Positions 53,401-60,983 of a stretch of 64,000 nucleotides of DNA are shown piece by piece. Position 1 is the stretch's first letter. The number at the start of each line of letters is the position of its first letter. Below the pieces are notes generated by a model. It had not been told where the DNA came from. It did no database searches and saw nothing but the letters and a program-made list of their open reading frames with translations. The stretch is from an uncultured Eubacteriales bacterium (GTDB taxonomy: Bacteria > Bacillota > Clostridia > Peptostreptococcales > Anaerovoracaceae): the NCBI GenBank assembly GCA_902786855.1, contig CADAEH010000001.1, forward strand, positions 186,001-250,000. Direction: 5' to 3'. The position numbers were made by a program, and so were the translations under genes.

Positions 53401-55518
53401 GCTGAGATCGCCTGGATCGAAAAGCTTCTGGATATCCTGGGACAGAGTGCAGCCAGGGTGCTCTCTGAAAACGAGGGAGAGATGATCGATTCCGACAACT
53501 CAGCTCAGATCATTTCAAGTATGTATGAGATGCTGGCTGAATCCGGTATCGACTATCCGGAAAACAAGTACAACTCAGCCAGACTGCTCGACCTGATAAG
53601 CATCTATTCTGAACTTGCGAAGGACGGCGATGAGCCGGATGCCGAAAGTGTAGTGCAGCTGTCCAAGGAGAGCGGCAAAAAGATGCCGCAGCAGAAGGAT
53701 CATACCGAGCTGGATGCTATCAAGGATTATCTTGCGAAGGTCGGTAATGAAGAGGGATACACAGGAGGTCACCAGCTGTGGCTGCCTGTTCTCAGAGAAA
53801 AGATCTATCTGGATGAGTTTGGTGAATTCAGGGATGAATCATTCTCCTGCAACGGCTTATGGAAACCTAAGGACAACATGCTTGACCTTAAGGTCATGGT
53901 AGGCCAGATGGATGACCCTGAGAACCAGAATCAGATGCCGTTCGGGCTTGATTTTGCCGAAGACGGCAATCTGGCCATCTGCGGATCGATCGTCAGCGGC
54001 AAGAGTACATCACTCCAGACCATCACATATTCACTCATACAGCGCTATTCTCCTGAGGAAGTGAATATCTACGCTCTGGACTTCAGCAGCAAGGTCATGT
54101 CTGCTTTTGAAAATGCTCCTCATGTAGGCGGCGTGATGTACGAAAACGATACTGAGACGATCGCCAAATTCTTCAATATGATCAACGGTATCCTTGAAGA
54201 CCGCAAGCGCATTCTCCATGGCGGTAACTACAAGCAATATGTCCGCGTCAACGGGATAACGATGCCGGCCATATTCGTGATGATCGACAACTACGGAGCG
54301 TTCAAACAGAAGACCGACGAGATCTATGAAGAAAATATCATGAGGCTGGCCAAGGAAGGTATCAGCAACGGTATATACCTCGTTGTAACAGGCGGAGGTT
54401 TCAGTTCCAATGAGATAACACCGCGTATCGGTGAGAACTTCTCTACAGTACTGACTCTTGCACTCAAGGACAGATTTGAGTACGGTGATCTTCTCCACAA
54501 TATGCAGATCAGCGTAATGCCTGAACAGGGTGTCAAGGGCAGAGGCCTGGCATATTACGGAAACCGCATCCTTGAATACCAGACAGCTCTTCCTGTAGCT
54601 GCCGATAATGACTACGAGAGGATCGAGAAGATCAGCGGGATCTGCCGGGAAATGGCAGATGCATGGCAGGGCAGAAAAGCAAGACCTGTTCCGGTCATAC
54701 CTGAGAAGCCTGTATGGGATGATTTCGCATCGCTCGATGAATATAAGGAAGTCAATGCAAAACCGGGGCTGCTCCCGATCGGATACGATTCTGCAAATGC
54801 TACAGTCTATGGCATCCCGCTTGCAGATACGTTCTGCTACGGGATATACGGAGATGTGCAGACAGGTAAGACCAATCTTCTTAAAGCGTGCATCCTCTCC
54901 GCCAGAGATAAGGATGCTGATGTATTTATATTTGATGCAGAGGAAAGACCTCTCGGCATGTTCAGCGAAACTGAAGGTATCCAGTACTGTCATGGAGATA
55001 AAGAAGTATTCGAATGCTTTAAGAAGCTCTTCCCAGAGTTCAAGAAGAGACGTGACCGCAGGGCTGAACTGACGACACAGGGCAAAGAGTCGGATGAGAT
55101 ATTCGAGGTGATGAGCGCCGAGTTTACACCGATCTTCATATTCATACCTGAGCTGGATCAGTTCATCAATATGATCTATCAGTCTGAGATCGATATGAAG
55201 GGCTTCATCGAGAACGTAATCGGCAAGGGCAGAGGCAACAATATATTCTTCTTTGCTGATCTGTCGCTCAAGAACAAATCGAATGCAGGCGGATATCCTG
55301 CCTTTGAATCTTTCATAGGATACAGAACAGGTATACATCTTGGAGGCAAGACGGTAGCCGATACTATCCTGAACTTCGATTACATTCCTTATTCTGAGCA
55401 GAACAAGCCGGATAAGGCGGGAGTCGGAACACTGCCTGATGTAATAGATGAGAAGGCTACGTCAAAGGTCGTTATCCCTCATGTCAGGAAGAAGGTCACG
55501 GAAGAGGAAAGTAAATGA
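50485..55518 (+). CDS. essC: EssC-type type VII secretion FtsK/SpoIIIE ATPase
   Basis: This 1677-residue protein has N-terminal FHA-like domains in about the first 190 residues, the second with FGKDISNDVV, SRKHAVISR and NSPNGIYV. Two membrane segments follow (about 262-285 and 302-325), then a linker and three ATPase domains. Walker A loops are GTTGSGKS (724-731), GSIVSGKS (1167-1174) and GDVQTGKT (from 1456). The first Walker B is LFIIIDEF (D834, E835); the second is degenerate (VMIDNYG). This matches EssC/YukBA, the motor and substrate receptor of T7SSb, but is longer than the roughly 1,500 residues usual for the family. Confidence 0.93.
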   Translation: MSLIISAYSRDSFKEYSLPSINNSDYELVIKKDQLKLEKDLRITLEVMNNQWTVKGSQDYRLFVNNQRYDSVDLVNGLIMNIATRGNENVSMIISELTNPFHVFDKFRVSRSADISFGKDISNDVVFDFKGVSRKHAVISRSGDNAYISCNSPNGIYVNSRRVDGLTELHFGDYINMIGLHVVYLGSVLAIDTNNAGVGVNETNLKKISHPPKKSGGPQENREMSPGKTIYSRAPRHAENVDSSTIEIEGPPPMPEEKSQSLFMAVGPSITMALPMMLGCMLMVYSYSGADSMASAGGGSKLFMYSGLVMAVSSALVGVIWTLVNRRQAKRDLQELKERRLSRYGDYLIQKTGEIKEEYERTISSLYDNYPEASKCILYDEQSGELWGRNVSHDDFLVHRLGIGDRRFPMDINIPPKKFSLYDDDLAERPELIRSNYETLYDVPVTVDLYKHRLIGIVGGEDKKNAVRIAKNLSAQIASNNCYTDVKLAYIYDESKTSGDDVWEFAKWLPHVWSEDRKTRFIASSAEEASDILYELGNVFRIRSENESQSEKDKFPKPYYILFVSETDLIEGGLFAKYIFDTDHNYGLTTIILAEQYEDLPNKCEFIIEDDEAFSGFYESLSRTGEEARIRFDSVDDEALEHFARRISRLQVREVESGGDIPASLTFFEMMGIKRPEDLPVRELWAKSRIYDNIKGLIGQKAGGAPMYLDVHEKYHGPHGLIAGTTGSGKSETLQTYILSLALNYSPNDIAFFIIDYKGGGMANLFDGLPHMAGQISNLSGNQVKRAMISIKSENRRRQRIFTDNGVNNINSYTKMFKSGEATIPVPHLFIIIDEFAELKREEPDFMRELISVAQVGRSLGVHLILATQKPSGTVDDNIWSNSRFRLCLRVQDKQDSNDMLHKPDAAYITQAGRCYLQVGNDELYELFQSGYSGAVYDADSYMGSADVAKLLTLTGKVDMTGNTLKQRQKKNAEIAWIEKLLDILGQSAARVLSENEGEMIDSDNSAQIISSMYEMLAESGIDYPENKYNSARLLDLISIYSELAKDGDEPDAESVVQLSKESGKKMPQQKDHTELDAIKDYLAKVGNEEGYTGGHQLWLPVLREKIYLDEFGEFRDESFSCNGLWKPKDNMLDLKVMVGQMDDPENQNQMPFGLDFAEDGNLAICGSIVSGKSTSLQTITYSLIQRYSPEEVNIYALDFSSKVMSAFENAPHVGGVMYENDTETIAKFFNMINGILEDRKRILHGGNYKQYVRVNGITMPAIFVMIDNYGAFKQKTDEIYEENIMRLAKEGISNGIYLVVTGGGFSSNEITPRIGENFSTVLTLALKDRFEYGDLLHNMQISVMPEQGVKGRGLAYYGNRILEYQTALPVAADNDYERIEKISGICREMADAWQGRKARPVPVIPEKPVWDDFASLDEYKEVNAKPGLLPIGYDSANATVYGIPLADTFCYGIYGDVQTGKTNLLKACILSARDKDADVFIFDAEERPLGMFSETEGIQYCHGDKEVFECFKKLFPEFKKRRDRRAELTTQGKESDEIFEVMSAEFTPIFIFIPELDQFINMIYQSEIDMKGFIENVIGKGRGNNIFFFADLSLKNKSNAGGYPAFESFIGYRTGIHLGGKTVADTILNFDYIPYSEQNKPDKAGVGTLPDVIDEKATSKVVIPHVRKKVTEEESK

Positions 55519-56267
55519 TAGACATCCTGCTGTATGACAGAGATAAAAAGGAACGGGAACGGATCAGCTCAAGGCTGAGCGATTCAGTTGCAGTATTATC
55601 AGATGAACACCTCAAGTGCAGGAGCTTTGATGCTTCTGAAGAAGTATATAAGCATCTGGAAAAAGAAAATCCTCTGGACTTGTCTCTGCTTGAGGTGTCC
55701 GGAGATGAAGATATTGCACTGACCAAACATGTCCGGGAATTCAGAGAGCAGGCAGATATGATGCTGATGGCAGACGGCAGGATATCTCCGATGAAATACA
55801 TGACGCCGGATATACGAGCATGCTCGCTGCTGCTGAAGCCATTCAGCGATGATGAGATGAAAACCGTAGTGCATGAGTTCGTCGCATCATATATCAGAAA
55901 GAGAGAGACGCCTTCAGAAGAAAACTCGATTGTCATAGAAAACCGTGACGGGCGTATAGTCGTACCTCTTTCACAGATCTACTATATAGAAGCGCGGGAG
56001 AAAAAAGTGTTCTTCCGGCTCAGAGACAGAGAATACAGCAAATATGATACTCTGGAAAATGTAAAAAAACAGCTTTCCTCAGTATTCATACAGAGCCACA
56101 GAAGTTTTATTTTCAACATGCAGTATCTTGACAGGATCAGGTTGTCAGACAATGCGGTATATCTGGAACATGGCATAATCGTGCCGCTGTCAAGATCTTT
56201 TAAAGCACCGATCAAGGAGCATCTGAATGGATTATCAGGCAAGAGAGATAACTATTTTAAAGAATGA
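55515..56267 (+). CDS. LytTR DNA-binding protein with degenerate receiver domain
   Basis: This 250-residue protein has an N-terminal receiver-like domain with the acidic pair (D8, D10) and the late Lys (K108 in LLLKPF). The phosphoacceptor position reads LSLLE (E60) where LDI-type Asp is expected. From about residue 135 is a LytTR domain (IYYIEAREKKVFFRLRD, FIQSHRSFIFNM). Such proteins bind direct repeats in promoters. With Glu at the acceptor it may be permanently active or controlled another way. It overlaps essC as ATGA and probably regulates this locus. Confidence 0.82.
   Translation: MIDILLYDRDKKERERISSRLSDSVAVLSDEHLKCRSFDASEEVYKHLEKENPLDLSLLEVSGDEDIALTKHVREFREQADMMLMADGRISPMKYMTPDIRACSLLLKPFSDDEMKTVVHEFVASYIRKRETPSEENSIVIENRDGRIVVPLSQIYYIEAREKKVFFRLRDREYSKYDTLENVKKQLSSVFIQSHRSFIFNMQYLDRIRLSDNAVYLEHGIIVPLSRSFKAPIKEHLNGLSGKRDNYFKE
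56214..56219 (+). promoter_or_regulatory. Ribosome binding site inside the LytTR gene for the 56227 start
   Basis: AAGGAG, 7 bases before ATG 56227. It supports a true 41-base overlap between the LytTR gene and the next gene. Confidence 0.65.
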
Positions 56268-56883
56268 TGAATTTAGGATGCTGCTGGCCGCAGCAGGGAT
56301 CGATGAATGGTATGGCATCGATCTTGATGAGGCAGGCCAGAGCCTCGGAGATGAGAGATCGTTCAACGAGATCCTTGCAGCTCTGTATCAGAAACATATC
56401 ATCAGCTGGGGAGAAGAGAAGGCGCATATAGATGACCGGTACAGACCTCTGATGAGAGTGCTGAAAGATGCATCCGTATGTGTGACTGCAGTAACTGTTT
56501 TCAGGCCGGGCTACATCAAAGGCAGTTACTTCAGCAGAGGGAATGCAGTAGTTATCGAGAGAAGAACTGCTTCATCCGACGAGCTGGAGATCTCAATGCT
56601 GCCATTCAGTGAATGGGCTGATGAACTGGAAGCAGAGGGATACTGTCCGCAGACGCTGTCTCCTGAAGAGGATGACGATACAGCTGATTCCGGTGAGGAA
56701 CTGATCAGCGAGTTTGAACTGAGAAGTCTGCCCGGGGGAGTACTTAAGCAGACAATCAGGCTGTATGAGTGCGGTCTGTACGGGATGATCGAGATGGACG
56801 ACGGCTCCGGAAAAATAAGAGAGCCTTTCAGCAGGGACATGCTGACTGAACTTTTGAAGGAATGGACAGGAGGAAACGAATGA
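56227..56883 (+). CDS. Unknown 218-residue protein of the type VII locus
   Basis: This 218-residue soluble, acidic protein opens with a helical segment (FRMLLAAAGIDEWYGIDLDE) followed by RSFNEILAALYQKHII. The middle is beta-rich and the C-terminal part has a LRSLPGGVLKQTIRLYE stretch. The general order (helices then beta-strands) recalls the mycobacterial EspG chaperone, but I see no decisive motif. It overlaps the LytTR gene by 41 bases and the YukD-like gene as ATGA. It may be a chaperone for the WXG100 proteins. Confidence 0.6.
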   Translation: MDYQAREITILKNDEFRMLLAAAGIDEWYGIDLDEAGQSLGDERSFNEILAALYQKHIISWGEEKAHIDDRYRPLMRVLKDASVCVTAVTVFRPGYIKGSYFSRGNAVVIERRTASSDELEISMLPFSEWADELEAEGYCPQTLSPEEDDDTADSGEELISEFELRSLPGGVLKQTIRLYECGLYGMIEMDDGSGKIREPFSRDMLTELLKEWTGGNE

Positions 56884-57128
56884 TATTAGTAGATATATAC
56901 GCACCTGTCGTGGATCAGACATATGATTTTCTGCTGGATGAGAATGCAGATCTGAGTTCTGTGATGCTGGAAGTCACGGAAATGATTGCGAAGAAAACAG
57001 GAAGCGACAGACCGTCAGATGCAGAAGATTTCATCCTGTATAACGCTGAAAGAGGGACTCCGATATCCTCCGCAAGCACGCTGTATGAAAGCGGAGTCAG
57101 GGACGGAGACAGGCTGATTCTGGTCTGA
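56880..57128 (+). CDS. YukD/EsaB-like ubiquitin-fold protein
   Basis: The protein has about 82 residues. ATG 56880 has AGGAGG at 56868-56873, and the frame before it only adds part of the previous gene's end. ILVDIYAPVVDQTYDFLLDE, then DFILYNAERGTPI and the closing SGVRDGDRLILV match the YukD/EsaB ubiquitin-like fold (the turn before the last strand is G-D-x-L). EsaB/YukD is a cytoplasmic regulator or component of T7SSb. It is the only accessory component clearly recognised here besides EssC. Confidence 0.8.
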   Translation: MILVDIYAPVVDQTYDFLLDENADLSSVMLEVTEMIAKKTGSDRPSDAEDFILYNAERGTPISSASTLYESGVRDGDRLILV

Positions 57129-57222
57129 ATGTGCATTTCGGGATGATTGACCTGCATTTCAGCACATTATTGAATATTATCCCGGATACGATGCTAAGCT
57201 ATAGCCAGAAAGGATGAAGCAA

Positions 57223-57591
57223 ATGATTATCAACGTAATACCACAGAGGTTAATAAGAGCAGCGGATGAGCTGGACCGTTCAGGAAAGAGACTGGTATTC
57301 ACGGCATACACCATAGAAGAAACTATCGCCGGTCTGAGACGAAGCGATGATGAATCAATGCAGGTAATTGCCGCAAAGCTTACTAAGACGGTTGAGAATC
57401 TGAAACGAAAGATACGCGTGATCAGAATGATCTCCCAGGCGCTCTACAAACTGGCAGAGCTCTACTCCAGAACAGAAGACAATATCCGGAGTTATGAAGA
57501 CATACAATGGATACAGGTCATTTACAGAGTAGGCAGAATATCATCAGTAATTCCAAGAAAAATGATAGATAAGACATTCGAAAAGTTTTAG
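57223..57591 (+). CDS. WXG100-like helical protein lacking W-x-G
   Basis: The protein has about 122 residues. ATG 57223 is chosen because AAAGGA at 57209-57214 is 8 bases upstream; an ATG at 57214 overlaps that site. Two long helices flank a turn at GLRRSDDE, where WXG100 proteins carry W-x-G. LYSRTED (Y81, E85) gives the Y-x-x-x-E seen in its neighbours. The C-terminal 30 residues are an extra amphipathic part. It is the first of six consecutive WXG100-type genes. Confidence 0.65.
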   Translation: MIINVIPQRLIRAADELDRSGKRLVFTAYTIEETIAGLRRSDDESMQVIAAKLTKTVENLKRKIRVIRMISQALYKLAELYSRTEDNIRSYEDIQWIQVIYRVGRISSVIPRKMIDKTFEKF

Positions 57592-57600
57592 GAGGCAGAT

Positions 57601-57906
57601 ATGGCAGATCTGATCAAGGTAAATACAAACAGACTGAAAACTGATACATCCTCGATAAAAGGACATATCAGCAGTATAGAGAAGGAGATAGCGGACCTGA
57701 GGAGACACAATATTGCGCTTGACGCAATGTGGGACGGTCCGAGCAGCGAGACATTCAAGGCAGCTTTCGAAGCAGATATAAAATCGCTGGAGCAGATGAT
57801 AGCCTCTCTGAAATCTCTGAATGAGTACGAAGATAACGCAAGAGATAAATACGATGACTGTGAACGAAAGGTCGCTGACCTTGTGAACCAGATAAAAGTA
57901 AAGTAA
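57601..57906 (+). CDS. WXG100 family protein
   Basis: This 101-residue two-helix protein has the W-x-G turn as MWDGP (W44) and Y-x-x-x-E as KYDDCE (Y84, E88). WXG100 (ESAT-6-like) proteins are exported as dimers by EssC. GGAGG lies upstream and the next gene begins 15 bases later. It might pair with one of the neighbouring WXG100 proteins. Confidence 0.88.
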   Translation: MADLIKVNTNRLKTDTSSIKGHISSIEKEIADLRRHNIALDAMWDGPSSETFKAAFEADIKSLEQMIASLKSLNEYEDNARDKYDDCERKVADLVNQIKVK

Positions 57907-57921
57907 GAAGGAGTGATGCAG

Positions 57922-58227
57922 ATGTTTATAAAAGTAACTCCAACGGAACTGAAGAACCAGTCAAATCAGGTGCTGGCAGATATCAAGTCGATAGAGAAGC
58001 ACTGGAAGAATATAGGAACTATCGTAAAAGGAACCAAGAACTACTGGGAAGGCGAAGCAAGCAATACGCATCTCAAGATCTACAAAGACATCGAGGACGA
58101 TGTCAACAAGGTCATCAAGAGACTTAAAGAAAACCCGGTAAAGCTGCAGACGATGGCAGGAGTATACGACGAAGCCGAGACCAATGCAGTATCCGCGGCG
58201 TCAGAATTGCCGACAGATATATTCTGA
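57922..58227 (+). CDS. WXG100 family protein
   Basis: The protein has about 101 residues. ATG 57922 has AAGGAG (57908-57913) 8 bases upstream; GTG 57913 and ATG 57916 are too close to it. The turn is YWEGE (W42). VYDEAE (Y82, E86) gives the Y-x-x-x-E. The sequence starts MFIKVTPTELKNQ. It resembles the other members in layout but not closely in sequence, so the set is diverse. Confidence 0.87.
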   Translation: MFIKVTPTELKNQSNQVLADIKSIEKHWKNIGTIVKGTKNYWEGEASNTHLKIYKDIEDDVNKVIKRLKENPVKLQTMAGVYDEAETNAVSAASELPTDIF

Positions 58228-58240
58228 ACAGGAGGGTGTG

Positions 58241-58558
58241 ATGGCAGAAAAAAGCAGATGGCAGATCCATATGGACCTCGCAAGAGCAAGAGCACAGGCA
58301 GACAAGCTGGATGAAGCAGCAAAAAGCATCCGTACTGAGTGTAATAGATTCAAAAGCTGCAGATCAGATGTCCGGCAGTCATGGGAAGGCGATAACGCTA
58401 CCAGATTCATAAGCAAGATGGGGATCGTAGAAGAGGATCTCGAAAAAATAGCACAGCAGCTGCAGAAGACAGCGCATGTGATACGAAAGAACGCTAAAAA
58501 CATATATGAAGCTGAAATGGAGGCGAAGCGGATCGCAGAAACCCGCAGCCATTCATAG
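58241..58558 (+). CDS. WXG100 family protein
   Basis: The protein has about 105 residues. ATG 58241 has AGGAGG (58230-58235) 5 bases upstream; a longer frame from 58184 overlaps the preceding gene. The W-x-G turn is SWEGD (W48). IYEAEME near Y89 lacks the exact Y-x-x-x-E of its neighbours, so this could be the partner that depends on another member's signal. The N-terminus is longer and more basic. Confidence 0.84.
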   Translation: MAEKSRWQIHMDLARARAQADKLDEAAKSIRTECNRFKSCRSDVRQSWEGDNATRFISKMGIVEEDLEKIAQQLQKTAHVIRKNAKNIYEAEMEAKRIAETRSHS

Positions 58559-58618
58559 CAGATATAAACAAGATATAAATAACAGCCATAAAATATATAA
58601 GATGAGGAGGAAAAAACA

Positions 58619-58918
58619 ATGGCAGGAATGATTCAGGTAACACCTAAGACACTACGCAGCAAGGCAGATGAACTCAGAAGTCAGAACAAAACACTGAGAT
58701 CGCAGATCGATCAGTTCAGATCACAGGCTAACAGCCTCAACGGTATGTGGGAAGGCGATGCTCACAATGCATTCAAAGCAGAGACCACAAAAAGCATGGG
58801 CAAAATGGAACAGTTCTGCGCAGCTATCGACAATTTCGCAACTGCGCTCGATAACATAGCAAACCAGTACGAAGCTGCAGAAAGCAAGAATGTAAGTATT
58901 GCAGCCGTAGGAAAATAG
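58619..58918 (+). CDS. WXG100 family protein
   Basis: This 99-residue protein has the W-x-G turn MWEGD (W44) and QYEAAE (Y84, E88) with Y-x-x-x-E. GAGGAGG lies upstream, after a 60-base gap with no gene. The helix is rich in Gln/Ser/Lys in the first half, as in classic EsxA-type proteins. Confidence 0.9.
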   Translation: MAGMIQVTPKTLRSKADELRSQNKTLRSQIDQFRSQANSLNGMWEGDAHNAFKAETTKSMGKMEQFCAAIDNFATALDNIANQYEAAESKNVSIAAVGK

Positions 58919-59008
58919 AGAACAGATCAAGAGCGGAACAAAATGCTCAGACACAGTAAAAAACAGAAAACAATCAGACAGATAAGGAATATATAAGGAG
59001 ACAGAACA

Positions 59009-59323
59009 ATGGCAAATATGATCAAAGTCGAAACCTCGAAACTAAGAGCGACAGCAAGTAATTTAAGCAGCACAAGCAGCCAGATCAAAAATGCAACTAA
59101 CGCTATGACACAGGCGATCCACCAGCTGACCGGATCAGTATGGTCGGGTGATGCAGCAACAGCATACGTAAACAAATTCAATGGACTCAATGACGAGATC
59201 GCAAAGATCGACAAGATGATCCAGGAGCATGTAAAAGACCTTAACGACATGGCTTCGGAATACGACAGAGCAGAGTCAGAGAACCGTCAGACAGCAAGCT
59301 CACTGTCAAGCGATCTTTTCTAA
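59009..59323 (+). CDS. WXG100 family protein
   Basis: This 104-residue protein has the W-x-G turn VWSGD (W45) and EYDRAE (Y85, E89) with Y-x-x-x-E. The first helix is Ser/Thr/Asn-rich (SNLSSTSSQIKNATNAM), classic for EsxA. AAGGAGA lies upstream. It lies directly before the pseudo-trypsin/FHA gene and is a good candidate for the main exported structural protein. Confidence 0.9.
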   Translation: MANMIKVETSKLRATASNLSSTSSQIKNATNAMTQAIHQLTGSVWSGDAATAYVNKFNGLNDEIAKIDKMIQEHVKDLNDMASEYDRAESENRQTASSLSSDLF

Positions 59324-59328
59324 AACAC

Positions 59329-60831
59329 ATGAAGAAAGCATTCCATAAGATAATCAAAAATATTATAGCCAAGGGCAGCCTGATATGTTTATCACTGATG
59401 ATCATACCGCAGGCTGCCCTGGCGGCGTCTGTGCAATCAGATATGGTGAACCTGAGAGAACCTGCGGGAATGTCCATTGAGGAAGCAAAAAACGGGATAG
59501 TCAGGGTCACTGCAGGCACAGTGAACGAGGACGGTAAATTCAAGCAAAAGTCAACCGCTACCGGCATCATAGTATCTAATGACAGTAACAGCGTATATAT
59601 CGTCACTGATATGGATGCTGTTGATTTCGGAGAAGACGGCAAGATCCAGGTCGTGATAAAGAATGACAGCCCTGTCGATGCGGTCATAGAACAGCCTTAT
59701 AAAGAAAAAGGTTTCTGCATTCTGTCAGCTGAGAATAAATTCTATGACAGAGATGAAGTCGCACTCAGAGTCCCTGCATACGACGCGCAAGGCGAGGAGC
59801 TGGCAGCAGGTGATGAGATAACCGCGCTCGGATTTCCCGATAGCCTGACGGATGCGTCTGAATTTTCTGCCGCTGACGTTTACGAAATCAAGGGCAGCAT
59901 AGTCAAGACTGCAGCAGACAATTCAGGATATATCGACTATGGGGCTTCCATACCGGATGGATTTGAAGGCGGTGTCCTTGTAGACAAGGACGGATATGCA
60001 GTCGGTCTTATCACAGGTAAAGATAAGAAGGCTCTCGACATAACCGAAGTGGACACTGCACTTGTTAAGGAAGGAAAACCTTATCGATCCAAAGATAAAG
60101 ACCTGATGTATGCAGAGCTTTATAAGATGTGTAATGATGAAGAGACATTCAATAAAGCAGACAAAGCCACTCAGGCTGAAATACGTAAAGTCCGTAGTAC
60201 AGCTATTACTGTTATGGAATACGGACCTTATAACAGGGAAGAGCTGGCCAAAGCTATCAAACAATACAATGCTGTAGTAAACGGCGGAGGCTGGAAAACC
60301 TCCAGACTGCTGATCCTTGTGATCGTACTTGGTGCTTTGATCGTGCTGCTGACAGTAAGACTGATACTGCTTATCCTATGGAATAGAAAGAATGACCCAT
60401 ACGGCGAGCACGCCGAAAAGCGAATCCGTAAGGACAAAAGGAAGTTCGGCAATAAAAAAGCGCCGAAAAAAGCCACAACAGAAAAGGGAAAAGCCGCCGG
60501 CAGAAATACAACGAGCTTATCCGGCAGGAGAGCTGAACCTGCAGCTGCACAGCTCATGGTACTGAGGACCGGCAGATCAATGGTCCTTAACTCCGATATG
60601 ACTACGATGGGAAAAAGCCATGATGCTGATCTGTCCATACCGGACAATAACAGGATCAGCAGGCATCATGCGGCGATAGCATTCAGAAACGGACAGTATT
60701 ACCTATACGATCAAGGATCGACTAATGGGACATTCCTGAATAACATGCCCGTAGATGCTAACGGGATAAGACTGATATCAGGGGATATTATCAGGCTGGC
60801 AAACGAAGATATTCAATTTATCCAGCAATAG
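59329..60831 (+). CDS. Transmembrane pseudo-trypsin (HtrA-like) protein with cytoplasmic FHA domain
   Basis: This 500-residue protein has a signal peptide (about residues 1-32) and then an extracytoplasmic trypsin-like domain. The catalytic His position reads VTDMDAV (D96) and the catalytic Ser position reads GFEGGVL (E213), so it should not be a protease. A membrane segment (about 326-350), a basic linker and a C-terminal FHA domain (about 405-500; MGKSHDADLSI, ISRHHAAIAF, STNGTFL) follow. It could sense something outside and bind the phosphorylated kinase or EssC inside. No clear ribosome site is seen before ATG 59329, 6 bases after the WXG100 stop. Confidence 0.78.
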   Translation: MKKAFHKIIKNIIAKGSLICLSLMIIPQAALAASVQSDMVNLREPAGMSIEEAKNGIVRVTAGTVNEDGKFKQKSTATGIIVSNDSNSVYIVTDMDAVDFGEDGKIQVVIKNDSPVDAVIEQPYKEKGFCILSAENKFYDRDEVALRVPAYDAQGEELAAGDEITALGFPDSLTDASEFSAADVYEIKGSIVKTAADNSGYIDYGASIPDGFEGGVLVDKDGYAVGLITGKDKKALDITEVDTALVKEGKPYRSKDKDLMYAELYKMCNDEETFNKADKATQAEIRKVRSTAITVMEYGPYNREELAKAIKQYNAVVNGGGWKTSRLLILVIVLGALIVLLTVRLILLILWNRKNDPYGEHAEKRIRKDKRKFGNKKAPKKATTEKGKAAGRNTTSLSGRRAEPAAAQLMVLRTGRSMVLNSDMTTMGKSHDADLSIPDNNRISRHHAAIAFRNGQYYLYDQGSTNGTFLNNMPVDANGIRLISGDIIRLANEDIQFIQQ

Positions 60832-60838
60832 GAAATTA

Positions 60839-60870
60839 GCAGAATGCACATCTTCCGATGTGCATTCTGC
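60839..60870 (+). terminator. Perfect hairpin between the FHA gene and the Rhs gene
   Basis: GCAGAATGCACATC and GATGTGCATTCTGC form a 14-base stem with a TTCC loop, 8 bases after the stop. No T-tract follows (GGTTATATAC), so it may be a weak terminator or a transcript-processing element. Confidence 0.5.
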
Positions 60871-60905
60871 GGTTATATACATGCATTTCATTCTGTAAAA
60901 AGCAG

Positions 60906-60929
60906 TTGTGTAAATCTTTTCTATATACT
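60906..60929 (+). promoter_or_regulatory. Weak candidate promoter for the Rhs gene
   Basis: TATACT at 60924-60929 could be a -10, but the TTGTGT at 60906 is only 12 bases away, too close for a normal -35. It is about 55 bases before the ATG. Confidence 0.25.
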
Positions 60930-60983
60930 GTAGGTAAAGAAACAGGTTAACTTACAGAAGGAAAGAACAGGCGAGGAAGAAAA

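Noticed and set aside
54031-55338. Long minus-strand open frame opposite essC (435 codons)
   Set aside because: It is a shadow of the conserved EssC ATPase domains. There are no motifs and it lies wholly inside a clear gene.
56862-56879. Upstream start for the YukD-like protein at 56862
   Set aside because: The upstream ATG lies before the AGGAGG site. The ATG at 56880 has proper spacing and overlaps the previous stop as ATGA.
57128-57168. AATGTGC...GCACATT inverted repeat after the YukD-like gene, with TTGACC inside
   Set aside because: The loop is long, there is no T-tract, and no -10 box lies at the right distance from TTGACC. Too weak to call a terminator or promoter.
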